Assembly (NCBI RefSeq): GCF_036320655.1
Contig: NZ_CP143258.1
Span: 1,736,001-1,800,000, forward strand
Reading direction: 5' to 3'
DNA: 64,000 bases
Source: Porphyromonas pogonae
GTDB taxonomy: Bacteria > Bacteroidota > Bacteroidia > Bacteroidales > Porphyromonadaceae
In this document: positions 56,283-63,794 of the stretch, piece by piece
How the letters are laid out: each line of letters starts with the position of its first letter
Position numbering within the stretch: position 1 is the stretch's first letter
Program-made: the position numbers and the translations under genes
Notes under the pieces: generated by a model
The model's input: only the letters and a program-made list of their open reading frames with translations
Told to the model about the DNA's origin: nothing
Database searches by the model: none

Positions 56283-56659
56283 TTTTTGTACTCTTGGATG
56301 TGGGGAAATGTTTTATTGATATATACTTAGAAAGCCATTATGCTATTAAAAGAGAATACATTGAAGAAAAGGAATGTAGCAGTTTTGTAAGAAATATAGA
56401 TTAACAACTTTTCCCCTTTACAAATATTATTGTCAAACTCTTATTAATAATCTGACGTTTTGTTTTTATCTAAATGTTTTTTATCTATTTTGCAAGGTAT
56501 TTAATGACAAGAGTAGTTTGAACTATTTGAAAAATAGTTGTTATTTTGGGTTTTTGTTATACTTTTTGATTTTATAAAGCCTTTAATTTTATCATTGTGT
56601 ATTTTACTTTGTGCTTTTATTTTTTCTTCCAGAAAATATTTGGGGCTTCTTATTTTTTC
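56283..56659. other. AT-rich spacer between MITE copy 4 and element D
   Basis: No gene recognised; very AT-rich. Confidence 0.35.
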
Positions 56660-56804
56660 CTAACTGCAATGAAATATTTTCTTAGTTAGGTTTTATTATT
56701 TTTCTAACTAAGAAATTCTTGCTTCCAGGTTAAGAAAATATCATAGCATAGTTACAGAAAAATCATGGCTTAGTTAAGAAAATCCGTGGGGGTAAAGGGC
56801 TAAT

Positions 56805-56843
56805 AAAAAATCCGCAAACAGGCTAAATAAGTCTGTTTACGGA
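56805..56843 (-). terminator. Terminator before the repeat array of element D
   Basis: On the minus strand TCCGTAAACAG pairs with CTGTTTGCGGA (one mismatch) and is followed by TTTTTT. A textbook intrinsic terminator, about 260 nt after the predicted transcript start. Confidence 0.8.
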
Positions 56844-56899
56844 CATTTATTAACATGATTTTATGCCTTTTTAGTTTTTGATATTTTAGTTCTCTATTA

Positions 56900-57028
56900 T
56901 TATTTCTGACAAAATGATACTTGTGATGTGTTTATGGATCTTTTCACCCGTTTTATACGATCTATGCTCTTCAAATGTCTTGGATAGGAATAGGTAATGC
57001 ACTTAGGTTGAATTGTAGTTGTTATCAT
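56900..57028 (-). CDS. Possible 42-residue basic small protein in element D
   Basis: Starts about 37 nt after the predicted transcript start (MITTTIQPKC) and ends SFCQK. It has many Lys/Arg residues. It has no resemblance to the frames in A and C apart from the last few codons, which lie in the shared core. No family known; candidate only. Confidence 0.28.
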   Translation of the reverse strand: MITTTIQPKCITYSYPRHLKSIDRIKRVKRSINTSQVSFCQK

Positions 57029-57071
57029 AAATTTTGTAAATATAAGTATTGAATATAATTTGGTATACAGG

Positions 57072-57103
57072 CAAAGATACAACATTACACCCCCTCTTGT
57101 CAA
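57072..57103 (-). promoter_or_regulatory. Element D promoter
   Basis: On the minus strand TTGAC, 19 nt, TATCTTTG. Same block as in A, B and C. Confidence 0.75.
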
Positions 57104-57192
57104 GAGCAAAGACAAAATTATACGACTTATGACTAATAAATATTGTTTCGTGAAGTATAAGTTTTTTATTTACTTATGAATTGTTACAACTT

Positions 57193-57379
57193 GAGACTGT
57201 TGCAAAAGTCAACAGTCTTGTGGATTTTGGAGGCAAAGCCGACAAAAGACACTTTGACCGGGCAGAGAAGGTAAAGTGCAAGGCGCTAAGAGTGTGTGCA
57301 GAGGGAGTTTACTTCAGGTAAATGACCAAGCGCGAATCTCGCAAGCAACGAAGCAATTTGCCTGCTATGCAACGGTCTC
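57193..57379 (+). mobile_element. 187-bp MITE, copy 5
   Basis: Full-length copy with tips GAGACTGTTGCA and (inverted) GAGACCGTTGCA and the exact 5-bp duplication AACTT (57188-57192 and 57380-57384). Same orientation as copy 4. Confidence 0.93.
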
Positions 57380-57433
57380 AACTTGAGAGCACAACTGATT
57401 ATAAACAACTATACGCGTATAAAACTAAACAGC

Positions 57434-57462
57434 AGAGGCTGCCCGTAAACGGACAGCCCCTC
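57434..57462 (-). terminator. Hairpin after the rhodanese gene
   Basis: GAGGCTGCCCGT and CGGACAGCCCCTC arms with a 3-base loop. On the minus strand the tail is only moderately T-rich. Confidence 0.5.
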
Positions 57463-57517
57463 TTCAATCTTTTCCTCAGTTGAAAAAAGATAAAATCAAA
57501 TAAAAGCACGAATATAA

Positions 57518-57844
57518 CTAGCTCTTTATCCTTTTAATAATTTTAGCAACATGCATCCATGAGCCTCCATTAATTACTTTCTCAAAACCTTTGCTTTTCA
57601 GGATTCTCATTGCCTGAGAGCTCCTGCTTCCACTAAGGCAAAAAATTACAATTGGCTTCTCCTTGGAGAGTTTGGAAATATTGCCTCCCAAAATACCAAC
57701 AGGGATATTAATAGCCCCCGGTATCTTTTCCATTTTAAATTCGATGGGTTCACGTACATCTAAAAGTATAGCTCCGTCTTTAATCGCTTGTTCTATTTCG
57801 GAGTCATTATTTCCTCCAATCAGGTTATTCAAAAAATTAAACAT
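57518..57844 (-). CDS. Rhodanese-like protein
   Basis: A 108-residue single-domain rhodanese. The active-site cysteine is in VIFCLSGSRSSQAM, and LLDVREPIEFKMEKIPGAINIP is the conserved N-terminal signature. Such proteins move sulfane sulfur or serve as sulfur carriers in the cytosol. Three TGTTACA motifs lie upstream, and a Crp/Fnr regulator gene is the next gene on that side, suggesting linked control. Confidence 0.9.
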   Translation of the reverse strand: MFNFLNNLIGGNNDSEIEQAIKDGAILLDVREPIEFKMEKIPGAINIPVGILGGNISKLSKEKPIVIFCLSGSRSSQAMRILKSKGFEKVINGGSWMHVAKIIKRIKS

Positions 57845-58256
57845 CTTCTTTCTTATTTACGTTTAGTAATAGCTGTAACTTAATAGTAGTTTTCTTGTTA
57901 CAAAATTGAGTAAAACATATTAAATCTATTGTTACAAATGTTACACTCTACAGTAATGTAGGATCAGATGTTTACTTATTGTAAAAATTATAGGCGTAAG
58001 TGTTTTATAATAAGTGATCAAATGGAAACGTAAAAAATCGTATCAGCAGAAAATATAAAGTAGAGTAAAGTCTTTACTTATAAAAGACCAAAGTCCGAGG
58101 CAATAAAACTAGAGGATATAATGTATTCTTCGATGATAATATTAGTCATAAAAAATCAATCTGCCAAATTTTTCATGAAAAAAATTTCAAAAAGATTTAA
58201 TTTGCGCCCAAATAATGCCATGAATTACATTTATTGGAGCTATGAATACCTTTTGA
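57845..58256. other. Intergenic region with TGTTACA motifs
   Basis: AT-rich. TGTTACA occurs at 57897, 57930 and 57939, the last two as a close direct repeat. This resembles half-sites of Crp/Fnr-type operators. No gene or repeat element is recognised. Confidence 0.45.
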
Positions 58257-58865
58257 TTAATCTAATAAAGTGATTTTATTTCTCCCCAAAGTAGCGAGAG
58301 ACTGTTCTTCCATTTTTTTTAAAAGCCTTGATATGACTACCCGTGCTGTTCCCAACTCGTTGGCTAGTTCTTCATGCGTGATCTTAAAGGTTTTTGTCCC
58401 ATAAACGGCGGCTTTTTTATGTAGAAGGTTGAGGAGTCTTTCGTCCATCTTCCTGAAGGCAATGTCGTCTATTACCTGCAAAAGCTCTTCGAACCGCATG
58501 TGGTAAAGTCTCAAAATATAATTGATCCACTCAGGATTTTCCTGAACCAGTATATTACTTTCTTTCAAGGGAACAAACATGATCTCACTTTCTTCCGATG
58601 CAATAGCTTTGACCATACTGGCCTCCTGATGCATACTGCCAAGAAAAGACATAATGCAGCTTTCGCCGGGACGTATATAATACAGTAATATCTCGCGCCC
58701 GTCTTCGTCGGTACGTAACACTTTGAGACTTCCTGAAAGAACTACAGGAATGGAGTTGATATAAGCCTGCTCAGCAAGGATGGTTTGCCCTTTTTGATAA
58801 TCTCTGATAACAGAGACGTCTTCGAGTCGTTTCATTAGTTTTAAAGAAAGAGCTATTTTTTTCAT
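58257..58865 (-). CDS. Crp/Fnr-family transcriptional regulator
   Basis: A 202-residue regulator. An N-terminal cyclic-nucleotide-binding fold (about 15-120, QTILAEQAYINSIPVVLSGSLKVLR, GREILLYYIRPGESCIMSF) is joined by a long helix to a winged helix-turn-helix (about 150-195, THEELANELGTARVVISRLLKKME). No FNR-type cysteine cluster is seen, so it is more likely of the redox/nitrosative-stress or Bacteroidetes-specific type. The antiporter gene lies upstream on the same strand, 42 bases away. Confidence 0.9.
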   Translation of the reverse strand: MKKIALSLKLMKRLEDVSVIRDYQKGQTILAEQAYINSIPVVLSGSLKVLRTDEDGREILLYYIRPGESCIMSFLGSMHQEASMVKAIASEESEIMFVPLKESNILVQENPEWINYILRLYHMRFEELLQVIDDIAFRKMDERLLNLLHKKAAVYGTKTFKITHEELANELGTARVVISRLLKKMEEQSLATLGRNKITLLD

Positions 58866-58907
58866 CTGTATTGAAATTTATAGTTAAGCATTACTTGGAG
58901 ATGTGCT

Positions 58908-60365
58908 TTATTCAGTTATAGTATCTTTCTCAGAGACTATAAGCAATACATCTCCGGAGTGAAGCTCTAGTTTGCCTTTGGGCACCATATACCTGTCCCC
59001 CCGACGAACGAGTATAACCAATTCTTCTTCTTTGAGATCTATCTCCATAAGTTTGTTCCCTCCATCTAACATCCCCTCGGTTACGAGACGCTCCTCCATT
59101 TGAGCTCCGGTTGTTTCGGGTATCTTTACTCCGAAAAGAGTGGGGTTTGCCTCTATAATTTCGTCAAGTTTTAGCCATTGAGCTACTCGGGGTATACTGC
59201 TACCTTGTATGAGAAGTGATAAGAAGGTAATGAAGAAGACTACATTGAACAACTTATCAGCTCCGGGGACATTACTCATCATGGGATATGTGGCAAATAT
59301 AATAGGCACAGCGCCTCGAAGACCTACCCATGAAAGGAAAGCTTTACCTCTGAATGTTATGCCTTTGAATGGAATAAGGCATAAGAAGACAGCCAGCGGT
59401 CGGGCCATGAAAATCATAAACAGCCCTGCCAGCAATGCAAAGGGGGCTACAGAAAACACTTCGTGTATATTGGCAAGCAATCCTAATGTAATAAATAGAA
59501 TGATCTGAAGCAGCCAGGTAAAACCATCGAAAAAACGCTGGATGCTTTTCTTATGTACAAGTTTTTTATTCCCTACGATGATTCCTGTTATATACACTGC
59601 AAGGTATCCGTTTCCTTTGAGAAAACTTGTGGAAGCATAAGTGAAGAAAACAATACATACCAAGATGATAGGGTATAGTGTATAGTTGTCAATATTGATC
59701 TTATTGAGAATATAGACAGCAAAACGCCCCAACAGCATCCCCATACAAATTCCCACAGCAAATTGGAGCATGAAATTACCTACAATATCCCATCCACTTA
59801 CGTTTGCTCCCGCAGTGATATATTGTATCAACGCAATGGTAAGCATATAAGCCATGGGGTCATTGCTACCGCTTTCGAGTTCGAGTGTAGGACGCAGGTT
59901 TTGTTTGAGGTGCATATTATTGGAACGTAAGATTCCGAATACTGACGCCGAATCTGTACTGGACATAGTGGCTGCCAGCAATAATGATATGGGGAAGGAT
60001 AGATGCAACGGGGTAAAACTGAACTTACCCATCCAGTAAAGGAATGCTCCAAAGATTACGGTGGTAAGTATTACCCCCAAAGTAGAAAGCGTAAGACCTT
60101 CACGGTATACTTTGTGTACGTCGATTGTCTTTGTATCCATTCCTCCTGAAAAAAGAATGACTGACAGAGCTATGACACCTATATATTGTGCAGAGTATGT
60201 GTCTAAGAATTTCAGACCTATAGTTTCTGGTCCGAAGATAAGACCTGTAAATAGAAAGAGTAATAAAGCCGGTAACCCGAAACGAGTACCGATTTTTCCG
60301 GCAAGGATGCCGATAAATATTAATAAAGAGACTACTAGTAAGTAATGTTCGGGAGTTACACTCAT
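58908..60365 (-). CDS. K+/H+ antiporter (CPA, NhaP2/CvrA-like)
   Basis: A 485-residue inner-membrane cation/proton antiporter with about 12 helices. TSTDSASVFGILRSNN and LELESGSNDPMAYMLT are the ion-site motifs, with Asp residues in both. The C-terminal TrkA-C domain (about 405-485, VILVRRGDRYMVPKGKLELHSGDVLLIV) is a regulatory ligand-binding domain. The frame reaches 60437, but Met 60365 (MSVTPEHYLL) removes an odd basic extension. Likely involved in K+ efflux and pH control. Confidence 0.9.
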   Translation of the reverse strand: MSVTPEHYLLVVSLLIFIGILAGKIGTRFGLPALLLFLFTGLIFGPETIGLKFLDTYSAQYIGVIALSVILFSGGMDTKTIDVHKVYREGLTLSTLGVILTTVIFGAFLYWMGKFSFTPLHLSFPISLLLAATMSSTDSASVFGILRSNNMHLKQNLRPTLELESGSNDPMAYMLTIALIQYITAGANVSGWDIVGNFMLQFAVGICMGMLLGRFAVYILNKINIDNYTLYPIILVCIVFFTYASTSFLKGNGYLAVYITGIIVGNKKLVHKKSIQRFFDGFTWLLQIILFITLGLLANIHEVFSVAPFALLAGLFMIFMARPLAVFLCLIPFKGITFRGKAFLSWVGLRGAVPIIFATYPMMSNVPGADKLFNVVFFITFLSLLIQGSSIPRVAQWLKLDEIIEANPTLFGVKIPETTGAQMEERLVTEGMLDGGNKLMEIDLKEEELVILVRRGDRYMVPKGKLELHSGDVLLIVSEKDTITE

Positions 60366-60496
60366 ATGTAATTTATTGCTTAACCGCTTTGAATCTAAAA
60401 TGATTGGAATAGAATTCCTTTTCTTAAAATCAGACAAGGCATCATAATAAAAGCTATTGCCAAAATGAATCTGATCATTACAAATATACTAAAAAA

Positions 60497-60533
60497 CAAA
60501 AAAACGCCCCGAAGAATTAACTTCGAGGCGCTT
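60497..60533 (-). terminator. Terminator of the rplM-rpsI-rpsB-tsf operon
   Basis: On the minus strand GCGCCTCGAAG and CTTCGGGGCG arms around TTAATT, followed by TTTTTTTG. Confidence 0.9.
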
Positions 60534-60579
60534 TGCGGATGTATTCTGTACAGTAGCTATTGAGCTATGTGCAGAATTA

Positions 60580-61404
60580 TTATTCTGCGTTGAGTGTGAA
60601 ACGTCTGAAAGCTACAACACTCAAGGTTTTACTCTGAGAGTGGAGATATTGTTCGATAGTTTCTTTGTTGTTCTTAACGAATTCTTGTTGAAGAAGTGTA
60701 TTTTCTTTGAAGAATTTCTGCAAAGAACCTTCTGCAATACGATCGATAAGGTTTTCAGGTTTGCCGGCCTCACGTGCTTTGTCACGAGCGATTTCGAGCT
60801 CACGATCTTTTACTTCCTGAGAAACGTCTTCTGAGGTGATACCAAGCGGATTCATAGCAGCAACCTGCATAGCTATGTCACGAGCCACCTGATGGTCTAC
60901 AGTTTCATTGAAAGCAACAATTGTAGCCAGTTTGTTTCCCGGGTGGATGTATGAAACACTAGTTGCTCCGTTTACAAATTCGTAAGCACCTATTTCCATT
61001 TTCTCGCCTGTAACCCCGATACGGTCAGTGATGTGATCTTGGATTGAGCGTCCGTCAGCAAAAGTAGAAGCCAGAAGTTCCTCCTTTGAAGTCGGTTTCT
61101 TGTCCATTGCTACATTCAGGATATTTTGTGTAAGATCAATAAACTCCTGATTTTTTGCTACGAAGTCTGTTTCGCAATTAAGAGCGACAAGAGCAGCAAA
61201 GCCGTCTTGCTCAGCAGCCAAAACACATCCTTCGGCAGCATCACGATCAGAGCGTTTAGCGGCAACCGCCTGACCTTTTTTGCGGATAATTTCCATTGCT
61301 TTATCGAAGTCGCCGTTTGACTCTTCTAAAGCCTTTTTGCAGTCCATCATACCTGCGCCACTCATCTTGCGCAATTTAGCGATGTCTTGAATAGATACAG
61401 CCAT
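60580..61404 (-). CDS. tsf: Translation elongation factor Ts
   Basis: A 274-residue cytosolic protein that recycles EF-Tu by GDP/GTP exchange. N-terminal UBA-like domain (IAKLRKMSGAGMMDCKKALEES), the TDFVAKN motif in LNCETDFVAKNQEF, and the C-terminal dimerisation region with AMNP. Length is typical for Bacteroidetes. It is the last gene of rplM-rpsI-rpsB-tsf. Confidence 0.96.
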   Translation of the reverse strand: MAVSIQDIAKLRKMSGAGMMDCKKALEESNGDFDKAMEIIRKKGQAVAAKRSDRDAAEGCVLAAEQDGFAALVALNCETDFVAKNQEFIDLTQNILNVAMDKKPTSKEELLASTFADGRSIQDHITDRIGVTGEKMEIGAYEFVNGATSVSYIHPGNKLATIVAFNETVDHQVARDIAMQVAAMNPLGITSEDVSQEVKDRELEIARDKAREAGKPENLIDRIAEGSLQKFFKENTLLQQEFVKNNKETIEQYLHSQSKTLSVVAFRRFTLNAE

Positions 61405-61527
61405 ATTGATTGAGTTAATAAGTTATGTTTTTCCTAATTTAACAAAGCAACGAGGTCAAGACGTATATAAAAATCTTGAACCTCGTTAGCCGTTGAATTT
61501 GAAATTGTTTTTAAAGAAAGAAAAAGT

Positions 61528-62382
61528 TTATTCTTCTGTAGAGCTTACTTCTTCGTTGCTTTCTTCAATTTCTTCACCTTCGTTGTCGAGTTTTTCATCA
61601 TCCTTGCGGTTGATTCTTTCGCGACGGGCGCCACTACGTGAGCGACGTACACGACGAGGTTCTTCTTCGTTGTCTGATTCTCCCTTGCCTTCGGCTTTAC
61701 GTTCCATTAGACCTTCGCTTATAGCCTGTGTGATTGCTCCCATAATAAGTTCGATTGCTTTTGAAGCATCGTCGTTGGAAGGGATAACATAATCAACGTT
61801 TGAAGGATCGCTATTAGTGTCCACGATAGCGAATACAGGAATTCCCAAACGGTTTGCCTCGCGTACTGCGATGTGCTCTTTCATAACGTCTACTACGAAA
61901 AGAGCTGAAGGCAAACGGTTCATGTCTGCGATAGATCCCAATGTTTTCTCAAGCTTTGCACGCTGACGAGTTATTTGGAGTTTCTCGCGTTTTGAAAGAT
62001 TATCAAATGTACCGTCGTTGGTCATTTTGTCAATCTGAGTCATTTTCTTTACAGCCTTACGGATTGTAGGGAAGTTGGTGAGCATACCGCCCGGCCAACG
62101 CTCAGTAACAAAAGGCATACCAACTGATGCTGCTAATTCTGCAACAGGGCTTTTTACTTGTTTCTTTGTGGCAACAAAAAGAATCTTTTTGCCACTCTTA
62201 GCCATGTTTTTTGCAATTTCAGCCGCTTCGTCTATTTTGGCAACTGTTTTGTGTAGGTCGATAATATGTATATCGTTGCGCTCCATAAAAATGTAAGGAG
62301 CCATGGCAGCGTTCCACTTTCTTGTTAAGTGTCCGAAGTGTGCACCTGCCTCTAATAATTGTTCAAAAGATACTCTTGACAT
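61528..62382 (-). CDS. rpsB: 30S ribosomal protein S2
   Basis: A 284-residue small-subunit protein. The core (1 to about 228) has the family motifs LLEAGAHFGHLTRKWNAAMAPYIF, PGGMLTNFPTIRKA and VDTNSDPSNVDYVIPSNDDA. After the core is a highly charged tail of about 55 residues (Glu/Arg/Lys/Ser-rich, ending EEVSSTEE), longer than in E. coli S2 and probably disordered; similar tails occur in Bacteroidetes. Confidence 0.96.
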   Translation of the reverse strand: MSRVSFEQLLEAGAHFGHLTRKWNAAMAPYIFMERNDIHIIDLHKTVAKIDEAAEIAKNMAKSGKKILFVATKKQVKSPVAELAASVGMPFVTERWPGGMLTNFPTIRKAVKKMTQIDKMTNDGTFDNLSKREKLQITRQRAKLEKTLGSIADMNRLPSALFVVDVMKEHIAVREANRLGIPVFAIVDTNSDPSNVDYVIPSNDDASKAIELIMGAITQAISEGLMERKAEGKGESDNEEEPRRVRRSRSGARRERINRKDDEKLDNEGEEIEESNEEVSSTEE

Positions 62383-62513
62383 AATTTCGTTTACGTTCTA
62401 TAAATGTAATAATATTTACTTTCAATTCGCCCGGTAGATCAAATCCCTTGAGGTTGAAATCCGAGGAATTTAGATACTAAACGCGAAATAATATAAGGGA
62501 TAAGTCCCAAATA

Positions 62514-62900
62514 TTAACGCTTACTGAATTGGAATCTCTTACGAGCTTTCGGTTGACCCGGTTTCTTACGCTCAACAGTACGTGGGTCACGGGTTACGAA
62601 ACCTGCTGCACGCAATGCGGGTTTGTCTTCGGGATTGATCTTAATAAGAGCGCGAGTGATAGCCAAACGAGCTGCTTCGCTCTGACCCTTAAACCCTCCA
62701 CCATTCAGGTTGATTTTGATATCGTATTTTTCTACAACTTCAAGCTTGTTGAGAGGTTGACGTACGATAAACTGAAGGATAGAAGAGGGGAAATAAGTTG
62801 CAATATCACGTTTGTTGATTGTAATCTTGCCGGTGCCTTCTGATACATACACACGGGCAACGGCGGCCTTACGACGGCCAATAGCATTTACTACTTCCAT
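62514..62900 (-). CDS. rpsI: 30S ribosomal protein S9
   Basis: A 128-residue small-subunit protein. GRRKAAVARVYV at the start, GGGFKGQSEAARLAITRAL, and the basic C-terminal tail KARKRFQFSKR, whose last residues reach the tRNA in the P site. It follows rplM by eight bases. Confidence 0.97.
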   Translation of the reverse strand: MEVVNAIGRRKAAVARVYVSEGTGKITINKRDIATYFPSSILQFIVRQPLNKLEVVEKYDIKINLNGGGFKGQSEAARLAITRALIKINPEDKPALRAAGFVTRDPRTVERKKPGQPKARKRFQFSKR

Positions 62901-62908
62901 TGTTTGTC

Positions 62909-63364
62909 TTATTTAAGTGTGTTAATATCAATAAGGCGAGGCTTTTGAGCTTCTTGTTTGTGTTCTGTTCCTTCGTACACATACAAGTTGTTCAAGATCT
63001 TGTCGCCCAAACGGTTTTTAGGTAACATACCTTTTACTACCTTGCGAAAAAGACGGTCTGAACCTTTGGCCTGCAATTGGCGAGGGCTAAACTGACGTTG
63101 ACCACCTGGGTAGCCGGTAAATTTCAGATAAACACGGTCGTCCCACTTTTTACCTGTGAGAACTACTTTGTCTGCATTGATGACAATAACGTTGTCTCCA
63201 CAATCTACATGAGGAGTAAAGTTGGGCTTGTACTTTCCGCGAAGCAATTTAGCCACTTTGGCACAAATACGGCCTAATGACTGACCTTCAGCGTCAACGA
63301 TAACCCATTCTTTGGTAACAGTTGCCTTGTTTGCAGAAACGGTCTTAAAACTTAAAGTATCCAC
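62909..63364 (-). CDS. rplM: 50S ribosomal protein L13
   Basis: A 151-residue large-subunit protein. WVIVDAEGQSLGRICAKVAKLLRGKYKPNFTPHVDCGDNVIVINADKV and KGMLPKNRLGDKILNNLYVYEGTEHKQEAQKP are the L13 signatures. It heads the rplM-rpsI-rpsB-tsf operon. Confidence 0.97.
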   Translation of the reverse strand: MDTLSFKTVSANKATVTKEWVIVDAEGQSLGRICAKVAKLLRGKYKPNFTPHVDCGDNVIVINADKVVLTGKKWDDRVYLKFTGYPGGQRQFSPRQLQAKGSDRLFRKVVKGMLPKNRLGDKILNNLYVYEGTEHKQEAQKPRLIDINTLK

Positions 63365-63542
63365 TTCTTAATTGTTTAATTTGTTAATAATAGACTTGTT
63401 AAAGATTTCAATCCTTTGCTTAGTGCTTCAGTTTTAACGTCTCGGACACAAAACATCAAAAGCCTTCCTCTAGGAAGAGAAAGTAGCATAAAAGCAATTG
63501 ATAATCAACCTTTTTTGGTACTATTTGATAAAATTAGCGTGG
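63365..63542 (-). promoter_or_regulatory. Leader of the rplM operon
   Basis: About 170 nt of untranslated leader follow the predicted start. It has a small CTTCCTAGAGGAAG palindrome (about 63454-63467) and may hold an autoregulatory site for L13 or S2. No known leader family is recognised. Confidence 0.35.
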
Positions 63543-63573
63543 CAAAGGTACGAATAATAATTTTTATAGACAA
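63543..63573 (-). promoter_or_regulatory. Promoter of the rplM operon
   Basis: On the minus strand TTG, 20 nt, TACCTTTG: a good match to the Bacteroidetes consensus. Confidence 0.65.
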
Positions 63574-63794
63574 GTTGCAATAGATGTGTATTGCCCATTC
63601 ATTTTGTCATATTGAGTGTATTAGATCGTCGTTATAAACAGTTTTACTAAGAAGCCGGATTGTATTCTCTTTTATGTTATTCCCTCAAAAGAGGTTGAGA
63701 TTCGCTTTTTATTAATTATGATGTTTTGAGGGTTGCATTATAGGTATACAAATTCTGTCAGAGGTTTTCTTATTTTTCCTCTAGTTATACATGC
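63574..63794. other. Spacer upstream of the rplM promoter
   Basis: No gene or repeat recognised. Confidence 0.35.

Larger units (their letters stand above)
56660..57108 (-). repeat. Element D: promoter, sORF and 22-nt minisatellite
   Basis: On the minus strand: promoter 57103-57072, small ORF 57028-56900, core with CATTTTGTCAGA and TAAAATATCAAA (about 56915-56879), strong terminator hairpin 56843-56805, then six 22-nt units whose plus-strand starts are exactly 56660, 56682, 56704, 56726, 56748 and 56770. The stretch from TTAGTTAG (56682) to CTAACTAAG (56712), with the same intervening GTTTTATTATTTTT, also occurs in element B. It is about 450 bp long and bracketed by MITE copies 4 and 5. Confidence 0.85.

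Noticed and set aside
56660-56800. CRISPR array in the 22-nt repeats
   Set aside because: Units are contiguous with no constant repeat/unique spacer alternation, motifs flip orientation, and no cas genes are nearby. It is a minisatellite.
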